Assembly: GCA_019119645.1 (NCBI GenBank)
Contig: DWWR01000018.1
Span: 1 to 26,509 of the forward strand
DNA: 26,509 bases
DNA from: Anaerobutyricum faecale
GTDB taxonomy: Bacteria; Bacillota; Clostridia; Lachnospirales; Lachnospiraceae
Direction: 5' to 3'
The notes under the pieces were generated by a model. It was not told the DNA's origin, made no database searches, and was given only the letters and a program-made list of their open reading frames with translations. The position numbers and the translations under genes were made by a program. Below, piece by piece: positions 8,859 through 15,685 of the stretch. Positions within the stretch are counted from its first letter, which is position 1. Every line of letters begins with the position of its first letter.

Positions 8859-9045
8859 AGAAAATACCTCCATTTTTTTGCGCGAAGGCGCATCTTTGGA
8901 TATAGTATACCCTCTTTCTCAAAAAAAAGAAACTGTAAAATACATTCTGTTCTCATGAAAAACATGAAAAAAATACGGATATGACAGCACATCCGGCGGC
9001 AGCTCTGCATATTCTGTATAGAAGAAAACCATGTGGGGAGATGCC

Positions 9046-9189
9046 ATGAAAAAAGTATGTGGATTCGGTCTGCTCTGTTTCTCCCTGGGATTATTTTTAA
9101 GCTGTTTTCTTTCCGGTTTTGCCATAAAATTCATTCTTCTTCTCTCCGGCGCCGTCATCGGATATCTGCTGTTTCACGATCATTTCTAG
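9046..9189 (+). CDS. Small membrane protein of 47 residues
   Basis: A short reading frame begins MKKVCGFGLLCFSLGLFLSC and ends HDHF, with GGGAG five bases before its ATG. It contains two hydrophobic segments (about residues 6-25 and 27-43) joined by a tight turn at SGFAIK, so it is predicted to be a small membrane hairpin. It runs opposite to the surrounding genes and is followed by an intrinsic terminator at 9205-9240, which supports its being a real transcript. Cysteines at 5, 11 and 20 are notable. I do not recognise a function; small peptides of this kind occur in clostridia, but no role can be assigned. Confidence 0.65.
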   Translation: MKKVCGFGLLCFSLGLFLSCFLSGFAIKFILLLSGAVIGYLLFHDHF

Positions 9190-9204
9190 CAACATCTTCC
9201 TGTC

Positions 9205-9240
9205 CGCTGCAGTGCGATCCTCGCAGAGCGTTTTTTATTT
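9205..9240 (+). terminator. Intrinsic terminator of the 47-residue membrane protein gene
   Basis: CGCT (9205-9208) pairs with AGCG (9227-9230) around an inner stem TGCGA/TCGCA with a three-base loop, directly followed by TTTTTTATTT. Confidence 0.6.
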
Positions 9241-9272
9241 CATAGGAATGCAGTTTCCTATGAAATGAAAAA
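9231..9272. repeat. AT-rich perfect palindrome
   Basis: ATTTCATAGGAA (9237-9248) and TTCCTATGAAAT (9255-9266) form a 12-bp perfect stem around TGCAGT. The flanking T-run on the left and A-run on the right extend the pairing further. It lies between the terminator of the small membrane protein gene and the long rpmB palindrome. Confidence 0.6.
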
Positions 9273-9369
9273 AGAGGCCGCCGCAAAAGCCACTTACTGT
9301 ACGGAATATCGTATATTCCTGTAAAAATACACGATATTCTGTACAGACAGCATGCTTTGCAGCAGCCTC
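9268..9369 (-). terminator. Long palindromic terminator element A, downstream of rpmB
   Basis: On the minus strand GAGGCTGCTGCAAAGC pairs with GCTTTTGCGGCGGCCTC and an inner CTGTACAGAATATCGT pairs with ACGATATTCCGTACAG. This builds an imperfect hairpin of about 96 bases followed directly by TTTTTT. It is much longer than a normal intrinsic terminator and resembles element B after gerW. The rpmB stop lies about 70 bases upstream. Confidence 0.7.
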
Positions 9370-9439
9370 ATAATCTCACATCCGTATACTTGCAATATGC
9401 AATATGTCAAGCATTCTTCATATAACGGTAAAGGAGAAA

Positions 9440-9625
9440 CTAAGCACGTTCTACTTTGCCGGATCTTAAACAGGAAGTACAAACGTACATCTTCTTTGCA
9501 GCTCCGTTTACTTTCACTTTTACAGACTTGATGTTGGATTTCCACATTTTGTTAGATCTTCTATGAGAATGACTCACTTTGATACCGAAATGAGCACCTT
9601 TGTCACAAATAGCGCATCTAGCCAT
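9440..9625 (-). CDS. rpmB: 50S ribosomal protein L28
   Basis: L28 is a component of the large ribosomal subunit. The 61-residue protein begins MARCAICDKGAHFGIKVSHS and ends CTSCLRSGKVERA. The four cysteines C4, C7, C49 and C52 form the zinc-binding C+ version of L28. The start is preceded by AAGGAGGTGCTATC, a strong ribosome binding site. rpmB next to yloU-yloV is a conserved Firmicute order, although here a terminator and the divergent small peptide lie between them. Confidence 0.97.
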   Translation of the reverse strand: MARCAICDKGAHFGIKVSHSHRRSNKMWKSNIKSVKVKVNGAAKKMYVCTSCLRSGKVERA

Positions 9626-9677
9626 GATAGCACCTCCTTGCGTATATACTTAAGCCTGACAGACTTACAACGAGTCT

Positions 9678-9706
9678 ATACTATCAGAAACGGGCTCAAA
9701 AAGCAA
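9678..9706 (-). promoter_or_regulatory. Predicted promoter of rpmB
   Basis: On the minus strand TTGCTT (9701-9706) and TAGTAT (9678-9683) are 17 bases apart, about 55 bases upstream of rpmB. The -35 overlaps the end of the eno terminator stem. Confidence 0.5.
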
Positions 9707-9732
9707 GAGAAATTTTAAAAAATTTCTCCTGC
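9693..9732 (-). terminator. Intrinsic terminator of eno
   Basis: Minus-strand GCAGGAGAAATTT (9720-9732) pairs with AAATTTCTCTTGC (9703-9715), a 13-bp stem with one G-U pair, followed by TTTTTGAG. It lies 50 bases after the eno stop codon. Confidence 0.6.
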
Positions 9733-9781
9733 TCTTTTCTCCGGCTTCACACACCAGACTTTTTCATGCTTTCTGAATCTG

Positions 9782-11077
9782 TTATCTGCGAATATGGAAG
9801 GCTCCTTTGCCCGGATAGACGGCGGAGGCTCCCAGCTCTTCCTCAATGCGCAGAAGCTGATTGTATTTTGCCACTCTCTCGCTTCTGCTCGGAGCACCCG
9901 TCTTAATCTGGCAGGTATTGAGCGCCACTGCCAAATCTGCGATGGTGGTATCTTCCGTCTCCCCGGAACGATGAGAAGTCACCGCGGTATAACCGGCATT
10001 GTGGGCCATCTTGATGGCTTCCAAGGTCTCGGAAACAGAACCGATCTGATTTAATTTGATCAGGATGGAATTTCCGCAGCCCATGGAGATTCCTTTGGAG
10101 AGCCGTTCTGTATTGGTCACGAACAGGTCGTCTCCCACCAGCTGTACACGGCCGCCCAGCTCTTTTGTCAGCTGCTGCCAGCCTTCCCAGTCTTCTTCAT
10201 CCAGCCCGTCTTCGATGGAATAAATCGGATATTTCTCCACCAGCGCCTTCCAGTGATCGATCAGCTCCGCGGAGGTAAACTTCTTGCCGCTTTTTGGAAG
10301 AATGTATTCTCCCTTCACACTTCCCTTCCACTCGCTGGACGCTGCATCCATGGCAAGAACGAAATCTTCTCCCGGCACATAGCCAGCCTGTCTTACGGCT
10401 TCCAGAATAGTCTCGATGGCCTCCTCGTCGCTGGCAAGATCCGGAGCGAATCCGCCTTCATCACCGACCGATGTGGCAAGTCCCCTGCCCTTTAAGATTG
10501 CTGCCAGCGCATGGAACACTTCTGTACACCAGCGGAGTCCTTCCCGGAAAGACGGCGCTCCCACCGGCATGATCATAAACTCCTGTACGTCCACGGTATT
10601 GGCCGCATGGGCGCCGCCGTTTAAGATATTCATCATCGGCACAGGCAGCCGGTTGGCATTCACCCCTCCCAGAAAACGATATAATGGAATATGTAACGCT
10701 TCTGCCGCCGCTCTTGCCGCCGCGATGGATACCGCCAGGATCGCATTGGCTCCCAGACCGGACTTATCTTTTGTCCCGTCGGCCTTTTTCATGGCGCCGT
10801 CCACCGCATAGATATCAGAGGCATCCATGCCCACAAGGGCCTGCGCGATTGTTGTATTGATATTCTCCACCGCTCTGGATACTCCCTTTCCTCCAAATCG
10901 TTCTTTATCTCCATCACGAAGTTCCAGCGCTTCAAATTCACCGGTGGATGCGCCGCTCGGTGCTGCTCCTCTGCCGATGGTTCCGTCCGCCAGCCATACT
11001 TCCGCTTCCACGGTCGGATTGCCTCTGGAATCAATGATTTCTCTTCCGATTACTTTTTCAATCTCTAAATATGCCAT
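9782..11077 (-). CDS. eno: Enolase
   Basis: Enolase converts 2-phosphoglycerate to phosphoenolpyruvate in glycolysis. The protein has 431 residues, the normal family length. It contains REIIDSRGNPTVE at the N-terminus, the GGAHA loop in MMNILNGGAHAANTVD, the catalytic-lysine segment ILIKLNQIGS and the SHRSGETEDTTIADLAV signature. The frame is open to 11101, but the ATG at 11077 has AGGGAGAATT immediately before it and gives the usual start MAYLEIEKVIGREI. The gene has its own promoter and terminator. Pyruvate kinase, the next glycolytic step, lies about 2.2 kb upstream on the same strand. Confidence 0.97.
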   Translation of the reverse strand: MAYLEIEKVIGREIIDSRGNPTVEAEVWLADGTIGRGAAPSGASTGEFEALELRDGDKERFGGKGVSRAVENINTTIAQALVGMDASDIYAVDGAMKKADGTKDKSGLGANAILAVSIAAARAAAEALHIPLYRFLGGVNANRLPVPMMNILNGGAHAANTVDVQEFMIMPVGAPSFREGLRWCTEVFHALAAILKGRGLATSVGDEGGFAPDLASDEEAIETILEAVRQAGYVPGEDFVLAMDAASSEWKGSVKGEYILPKSGKKFTSAELIDHWKALVEKYPIYSIEDGLDEEDWEGWQQLTKELGGRVQLVGDDLFVTNTERLSKGISMGCGNSILIKLNQIGSVSETLEAIKMAHNAGYTAVTSHRSGETEDTTIADLAVALNTCQIKTGAPSRSERVAKYNQLLRIEEELGASAVYPGKGAFHIRR

Positions 11078-11106
11078 AATTCTCCCTAAATCCTTTCCCA
11101 TGGGTT

Positions 11107-11145
11107 CCTTCTGCCTCCTCTTTGTGCTCCCTGTGAGACAGAAGG
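11107..11145 (-). promoter_or_regulatory. Hairpin in the eno leader
   Basis: CCTTCTG and CAGAAGG (11139-11145 and 11107-11113 on the minus strand) form a 7-bp stem in the untranslated leader of eno, about 30 bases before the start. It may stabilise the message; no known riboswitch is recognised. Confidence 0.35.
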
Positions 11146-11168
11146 AGTAACCATGATTCTTTCACAAA

Positions 11169-11221
11169 GTTAGTATATCCTAACCACCATTAGAGTATCA
11201 CAACACCAGACCGGAAGTCAA
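11169..11221 (-). promoter_or_regulatory. Predicted eno promoter with adjoining palindrome
   Basis: On the minus strand TTGACT (11216-11221) and GATACT (11194-11199) lie 16 bases apart, with a TG one base before the -10. Just downstream, at 11169-11184, a GTTAG/CTAAC inverted repeat with a six-base centre covers the region around +9 to +24, a position suited to a repressor or a short leader hairpin. Confidence 0.5.
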
Positions 11222-11263
11222 GCATAAAATGCAGAGTGACAAGAATTGGAAGTAACTTCTTTA

Positions 11264-11372
11264 CAAATAAAAAGGCTGCCGCAAAGCACCCACTTTTGTA
11301 CCAGACAGAACCTGCCCGCTTTTACATCCGCGGAATACTTCTTTCGTACAAAATAGTGCTTTTACAGCAGCC
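11264..11372 (-). terminator. Long palindromic terminator element B, downstream of gerW
   Basis: On the minus strand GGCTGCTGTAAAAGCACTAT continues to TTTTGTAC and pairs with GTACAAAAG and GTGCTTTGCGGCAGCC, forming an imperfect hairpin of about 99 bases followed by TTTTTATTTG. The outer arms match element A after rpmB. It lies between gerW (stop 11439) and the eno promoter, in a 361-base stretch without a gene. Confidence 0.7.
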
Positions 11373-11438
11373 CTCATCCTCTCAATGTTTCATTGAAAAG
11401 ATCGCTTCTTCAATATTTTTACAGTTTTGATCCTTTGT

Positions 11439-11858
11439 TCAGATATCTTCTCTCACAGAATCGCCCTTTGCTTTTTCATCCACTGCTTCCTTGACGATCG
11501 GATCTTCCTCTTTTCCGTCACCTTTGATCAGGGAGGAAACCTTGTTTACCGCTTCCGGAACCATATCAAGCACTTTTGTGATGGCATCCTGATTACGCAC
11601 ATTGACAAGTTTGGTCTGTCCATTCTGTATCACGAGAATGGCGCTGGGAGACATCTTGCCGCCGATACCGCCGGCGCCGTTATTGGAATGTTCTTTGCTG
11701 AATGCGCCCGCTCCCATGCCGAAGGACACATCGACCAGAGGCAGAATGATGGTATCTCCGATCACCTGCGGCTCACCGACCACAGTTTTCGTGGAAATCA
11801 CATGATCAAGCCCCTGAAATAATGAATGCACTGTCTGCTCAAAATTGTTGTTTGCCAT
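11439..11858 (-). CDS. gerW: GerW family sporulation protein (YtfJ)
   Basis: The 139-residue protein matches the GerW/YtfJ family, needed in Bacillus for efficient spore germination. Family features are the Gly-rich core SFGMGAGAFSKEHSNNGAGG, then GGKMSPSAILVIQNGQTKLV and the DMVPEAVNKV tail. The final 30 residues are charged. No signal peptide is seen. The start follows AAGGAGGAAATT. It lies 39 bases after the ytfI homologue, reproducing the Bacillus ytfI-ytfJ pair, and is followed by long terminator element B. Confidence 0.92.
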   Translation of the reverse strand: MANNNFEQTVHSLFQGLDHVISTKTVVGEPQVIGDTIILPLVDVSFGMGAGAFSKEHSNNGAGGIGGKMSPSAILVIQNGQTKLVNVRNQDAITKVLDMVPEAVNKVSSLIKGDGKEEDPIVKEAVDEKAKGDSVREDI

Positions 11859-11897
11859 AATTTCCTCCTTGTTCTGTTATCCTGTATGATTGTATGG

Positions 11898-12812
11898 TTA
11901 AAGCATCTTCTTAATAAGGTTCCGCACATCCCGGTTCATCAGTGCGGTGATCCCTATATACAGGAAAAATCCGGGATGAATCCTTCCCCTTCCGCGGCAG
12001 TCCGCCGCAAAACACTGTCTCTGAAAATCCGGTTCCAGCGAAAAACTCTTCTGATACTTCGGATAAAAAAGTGCTGCCACTCCTGTGACCATGCCCGTCA
12101 CTGCCGGATCATCAAAACCAAAACGGATATATCCCCGCAGCTTTCGCGGCAGGACATGCTTCAGTATCTTTATTATAGTGGTCTTTGCGAAATCCAGCAA
12201 TTGTTTTCCGTTATATTCTTTCCATGCGGCCTTCAGAGTCTCTATTTTTTTCCTGAGAAAAGCAATCCGGCCTTCCCGGCGCTTTTTCTTCGGTTTCACA
12301 GAGGCCTTCCGCTTCTTTCCGGCGTCTTTATGCTCCATGTCCGTCTTTTTCTCATCAGGCTTTTTCGTCACAACATCTGTTTCTTTTGTCTCCTGTACCA
12401 AGACCTCTCCTGCCGGTTCTGCTTTGCTTTCCGGGCGGTTTTCCGTTTCTGAACCTGTTTCCGGCTGATTCTTTTCTTTCTGCTTTTGTTTTTCTTTTTG
12501 TCGCTTTTTCTTTTTTTGTTTTCGTTCTTTCTTTTTCCGCTTTCTCTCCAGAAATTCTTCCTGATTGCCAAAAATCTGATGTCCGAAGATCCTCACCCGG
12601 TAATCGAACATTTTATCTATGTAACTGGCTTTCAGGTAAAAGATACAGAAAAGCCATGTTACTTTGATCTGCCCTCCGGGAGGTGTGTCCTCATCCATAC
12701 GAAACCGGAAGGAATACCGGATTGGCGCCGCCAGAACGAGAACGATCAGACCAACCGCCAAAGCCAGAAGAATTCCTATGATCTTCAGCAGAACAAGCAA
12801 TACATATAACAA
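11898..12812 (-). CDS. ytfI: DUF2953 membrane protein (YtfI-like)
   Basis: The 304-residue protein starts with a single hydrophobic N-terminal anchor (about residues 3-30), followed by the DUF2953-type segment PIRYSFRFRMDEDTP and KVTWLFCIFYLKASYI. Residues about 90-180 are an extremely Lys/Glu/Gln-rich low-complexity stretch. The conserved C-terminal part includes YIRFGFDDPAVTGMVTG and IHPGFFLYIGITALMNRDVR. The start is TTG at 12812, supported by GGAGG six bases before it; no ATG with a ribosome binding site competes. In Bacillus the homologue precedes ytfJ (gerW), as here. Its function is unknown; a spore-envelope role is inferred from its partner. Confidence 0.85.
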   Translation of the reverse strand: MLYVLLVLLKIIGILLALAVGLIVLVLAAPIRYSFRFRMDEDTPPGGQIKVTWLFCIFYLKASYIDKMFDYRVRIFGHQIFGNQEEFLERKRKKKERKQKKKKRQKEKQKQKEKNQPETGSETENRPESKAEPAGEVLVQETKETDVVTKKPDEKKTDMEHKDAGKKRKASVKPKKKRREGRIAFLRKKIETLKAAWKEYNGKQLLDFAKTTIIKILKHVLPRKLRGYIRFGFDDPAVTGMVTGVAALFYPKYQKSFSLEPDFQRQCFAADCRGRGRIHPGFFLYIGITALMNRDVRNLIKKML

Positions 12813-12830
12813 ATTCTTCCTCCCATGCTT

Positions 12831-13148
12831 TTATATCGTTTCCAGATACTGTTTCATATTTAAAATATCACCTTTATTATACCCTTCCTGCACAAGATTT
12901 AAAACAATCTTTCCTGCCTCTTCTCTGGAACCTGCCAGCCCCAGAATCTTCAGATCACTTTCCAGATAGGCGGCATGTCTCATTTCCAGTCCGCTTAAAA
13001 TATACATCAGATTATCATTTTCCATTGCCGTGGTGACGGCATACCACACCGGATATCCGCAGGGTTCTTTCTTGCGGATGGACTTGAGAATGTCATCGGC
13101 CCGCCAGGCGATGTTCTCGCCGATTATAATATTTTCCGAGATCGTCAC
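12831..13148 (-). CDS. Conserved-looking protein of unknown function, 105 residues
   Basis: I do not recognise this family. The protein is soluble and probably mostly helical, with no signal peptide or membrane segment. It begins MTISENIIIGENIAWRADD, and has EEAGKIVLNLVQEGYNKGD near the end. The start is GTG at 13148, preceded by GGGGAGG with a six-base spacer. It ends 18 bases before ytfI, so the two are almost certainly cotranscribed with gerW, which suggests a sporulation-linked role. A gap of 144 bases separates it from pyk upstream. Confidence 0.75.
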   Translation of the reverse strand: MTISENIIIGENIAWRADDILKSIRKKEPCGYPVWYAVTTAMENDNLMYILSGLEMRHAAYLESDLKILGLAGSREEAGKIVLNLVQEGYNKGDILNMKQYLETI

Positions 13149-13292
13149 GGATATCCTCCCCTTTTATTCTTTCTGTCATCGCTCCTCTTCGTGGGAAACG
13201 CTTTCTGTGCTGCAATATCCCGGCCCGGGATCCGCCCGGATGCCAGACCTCTCTTTTATTTAAACTTTCTTTCCTGTCAGACTCCTTTTGTG

Positions 13293-14720
13293 TCAGGATT
13301 CTCCCATGCGGAAGACCCGTATCATGTTGGTGGTGTAAGGATTACTCTCCTTCGCGGCAATGCCGGCGGTCATAATGCACACATCGCCGTCCCTGACAAA
13401 AGACTTCCGGCCGGTTTTCTCCACGGCGGAGAGAATCAGATCATCGGTGGTGGTGATTTCCCGAATCTTCACCGGATACACGCCCCAGTATAACTGCATC
13501 CGTCGCAGCACCCAGTCATTGGGCGTCACGCCGGCGATCACACAGGGCGGACGGAACTTGGAAAGATATCTGGCTGTTGTCCCAGTCATGGTCGCGGCGA
13601 TAATACAGGAAGCGTCCAGCTCCTCGGCCGCCTGCACAGACATGTGGGCGATGGTGCTTGATATGGTCACCCGGGACTTGATGTCCCTCTGCTGCTCCAG
13701 CAAAGGCCCCTGGAGATGCTGTTCCGTCTCCTCGGCAATCTTCGCCATCATATTCACCGACTCCACCGGGAACTTTCCCGCTGCAGACTCGCCGGAGAGC
13801 ATCACCGCATCGGTACCGTCATAGATGGCGTTGGCCACATCGGCCGCCTCCGCCCGGGTCGGACGGGGATTACGCATCATGGAATCCAGCATCTGCGTGG
13901 CTGTGATCACCGGCTTCATCTTAAAGTTACATTTCTCAATAATCTTCTTCTGGAGGTACGGAACCTCCTCCGCCGGGATCTCCACTCCCAGGTCGCCCCG
14001 GGCGATCATGATCCCATCGGCGGCGTCTATGATCTCATCGATATTCTCGATGCCCTCTTCATTCTCGATCTTTGCGATGATGAAGATATTTTCCCCGGCA
14101 CTGTCACAAATGGCACGGATGCGCTCGATGGCCTCCCGGCTTCTGACAAAGGAAGCGGCAATGAAATCGATGCCTTCCTCAAGACCAAAACGGATATCTT
14201 CCTCGTCTCTCTCTGTGATGGCCGGCAGATTTACCTTCACCCCGGGTACATTGACTCCTTTGTTGGATTTCAGTTCTCCACCGTTTAGCACCCGGCACAA
14301 AAGATCCTCCGCTCCGATCTCCACCACCTGCAGACGGAGAATACCATCGTCAATGAGAAGCAGTGTTCCCTCCCAGACTTCTCCGGGCAGCGGACGATAA
14401 CTGACAGAAAAACACTCTGCCGTCCCCACTCTCTCATCGGTGGTAACCCGCACCAGAGAGTTCTCCGCCAAAATGACGGAACCATTCTCCATCTTGCCGG
14501 TTCTGATCTCCGGGCCTTTGGTATCCAGAAGGATTCCCACCGGAACGCCCAGCTTCTCTCCCGCCTGCCTTACCATGGCAATCCTTCTGTGATGATCTTC
14601 TTTTGTCCCATGAGAAAAATTCAGCCTGGCAATATCCATTCCAGACTGAATCATTGTCATCAATACCGGCTCCACATCCGTTGCCGGCCCCAGCGTGCAG
14701 ATGATCTTCGTCTTCTTCAT
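13293..14720 (-). CDS. pyk: Pyruvate kinase
   Basis: Pyruvate kinase makes pyruvate and ATP from phosphoenolpyruvate. The 475-residue protein starts MKKTKIICTLGPATDVEP and has FSHGTKEDHHRRI, the active-site IIAKIENEEGIENIDEII, the GDLGVEIP loop, and the MKPVITATQMLDSMMRNPRPTRAE signature (shown as one motif region, residues about 258-281). It ends after the normal C-terminal allosteric domain and lacks the extra PEP-utiliser domain found in some Bacillus enzymes. GGAGCATGTT precedes the ATG. It follows the rhomboid-like gene by 49 bases and may share its transcript. Confidence 0.96.
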   Translation of the reverse strand: MKKTKIICTLGPATDVEPVLMTMIQSGMDIARLNFSHGTKEDHHRRIAMVRQAGEKLGVPVGILLDTKGPEIRTGKMENGSVILAENSLVRVTTDERVGTAECFSVSYRPLPGEVWEGTLLLIDDGILRLQVVEIGAEDLLCRVLNGGELKSNKGVNVPGVKVNLPAITERDEEDIRFGLEEGIDFIAASFVRSREAIERIRAICDSAGENIFIIAKIENEEGIENIDEIIDAADGIMIARGDLGVEIPAEEVPYLQKKIIEKCNFKMKPVITATQMLDSMMRNPRPTRAEAADVANAIYDGTDAVMLSGESAAGKFPVESVNMMAKIAEETEQHLQGPLLEQQRDIKSRVTISSTIAHMSVQAAEELDASCIIAATMTGTTARYLSKFRPPCVIAGVTPNDWVLRRMQLYWGVYPVKIREITTTDDLILSAVEKTGRKSFVRDGDVCIMTAGIAAKESNPYTTNMIRVFRMGES

Positions 14721-14769
14721 AACATGCTCCTTTCCAAAAAAAGCGGAACAAAAAGACGGAAACCACCAG

Positions 14770-15585
14770 CTATTTCACATGGGTGTGTGTGAACAGGTGC
14801 TCGTTACAGTATTCATAATTACCGTTGCACTTCGAGCAGTAACGGAACTCCAGATTCGGGTCGTCAAGCTCTGTCCGGTGGCAGACCGCACACTGATGTC
14901 TGGCGCCGCCGGCGTTTTTGTTCACCTGTCTCTTATATTTGATCTTCCGGTGTACTTCCTTCGGAGAAACTCTCCGGTAATTTCTCGTGGAGAAATAGAA
15001 CAGAAGGAAGTTCAGAAGGCTGACTACAATGGCGATCCGTGTGCCGATTCCTCCCTGGATGAAGGAAAACGCCAGTAAAACGACGTCGAGAATCGCCAGC
15101 CATTTGACCTTAAGCGGAAGAATTCCGTAAAGATACACCCGCATCTCCGGGAAAATCGCCGCGTAGGCGAGAAACATGGACAGGTTCACATAATACGTGT
15201 CCATAAAGATCAGCGGGCTGCGGGTGACCGCGTAAACAAGAAACGCTGACGCAATGGTTCCCAGCACACCGATCAAAACGTACATATTAAACTTGAAAGC
15301 TCCCCAGACCTGCACCAGCGACTGGCCGATGGAGTAATAGAACAACAGCACAAACACAAGAAAAATAATATTTGTGTTCGGCGCCGCCGCCAGAAAAGTG
15401 ACGATCCTCCAGATCTGCCCGTGCAGGATCAGGTATGGGTTCAGGCTCAGATACGTATAATATATGGTGCCCTGAGACAACACATCAAGAACCGCGCCCA
15501 CTGCATAAAGCATGACAATATACAACGGCAAATTGGTTATGGCGTATTTTCCAAATTTTTGTTCCAGCCGATATAACCAGTTCAA
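14770..15585 (-). CDS. Rhomboid-like polytopic membrane protein with C-terminal zinc ribbon
   Basis: The 271-residue protein has six or so hydrophobic segments between residues 20 and 200, arranged like a rhomboid fold. HGQIWRIVTFL is similar to the conserved loop of rhomboid proteases. I cannot find the catalytic GxSG serine motif: the corresponding segment reads GVLGTIASAF, so this may be an inactive pseudoprotease. The cytosolic tail holds a probable zinc ribbon: C232xxC235, C250xxC253 and C260xxH263. The start is TTG at 15585, with AGGAGG eight bases upstream. It precedes pyk. The role is unknown. Confidence 0.75.
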   Translation of the reverse strand: MNWLYRLEQKFGKYAITNLPLYIVMLYAVGAVLDVLSQGTIYYTYLSLNPYLILHGQIWRIVTFLAAAPNTNIIFLVFVLLFYYSIGQSLVQVWGAFKFNMYVLIGVLGTIASAFLVYAVTRSPLIFMDTYYVNLSMFLAYAAIFPEMRVYLYGILPLKVKWLAILDVVLLAFSFIQGGIGTRIAIVVSLLNFLLFYFSTRNYRRVSPKEVHRKIKYKRQVNKNAGGARHQCAVCHRTELDDPNLEFRYCSKCNGNYEYCNEHLFTHTHVK

Positions 15586-15626
15586 TAGTAATTCCTCCTC
15601 TATTATGCTCTGCTGTTATGATTTTA

Positions 15627-15685
15627 TTCTTAATAGATAATAAGTGTACTGGCACATGTCCGCAAAGCCATGTGCCAGTACACTA
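15627..15685 (-). terminator. Terminator of corA, overlapping its stop codon
   Basis: AGTGTACTGGCACATG and CATGTGCCAGTACACT (15643-15658 and 15669-15684) form a perfect 16-bp stem with a ten-base loop. The first minus-strand arm starts within the TAG stop of corA. The following tract TTATTATC is only moderately T-rich. Confidence 0.6.

Noticed and set aside
13080..13175. Short minus-strand frame of about 29 codons starting ATGACAGAAAGA, overlapping the start of the 105-residue protein
   Set aside because: The ribosome binding site spacing is too short and the frame ends quickly inside a better-supported gene.
13716..14400. Two long plus-strand frames (190 and 191 residues) inside pyk
   Set aside because: Both are antisense to the pyruvate kinase active-site region, whose motifs are unambiguous.
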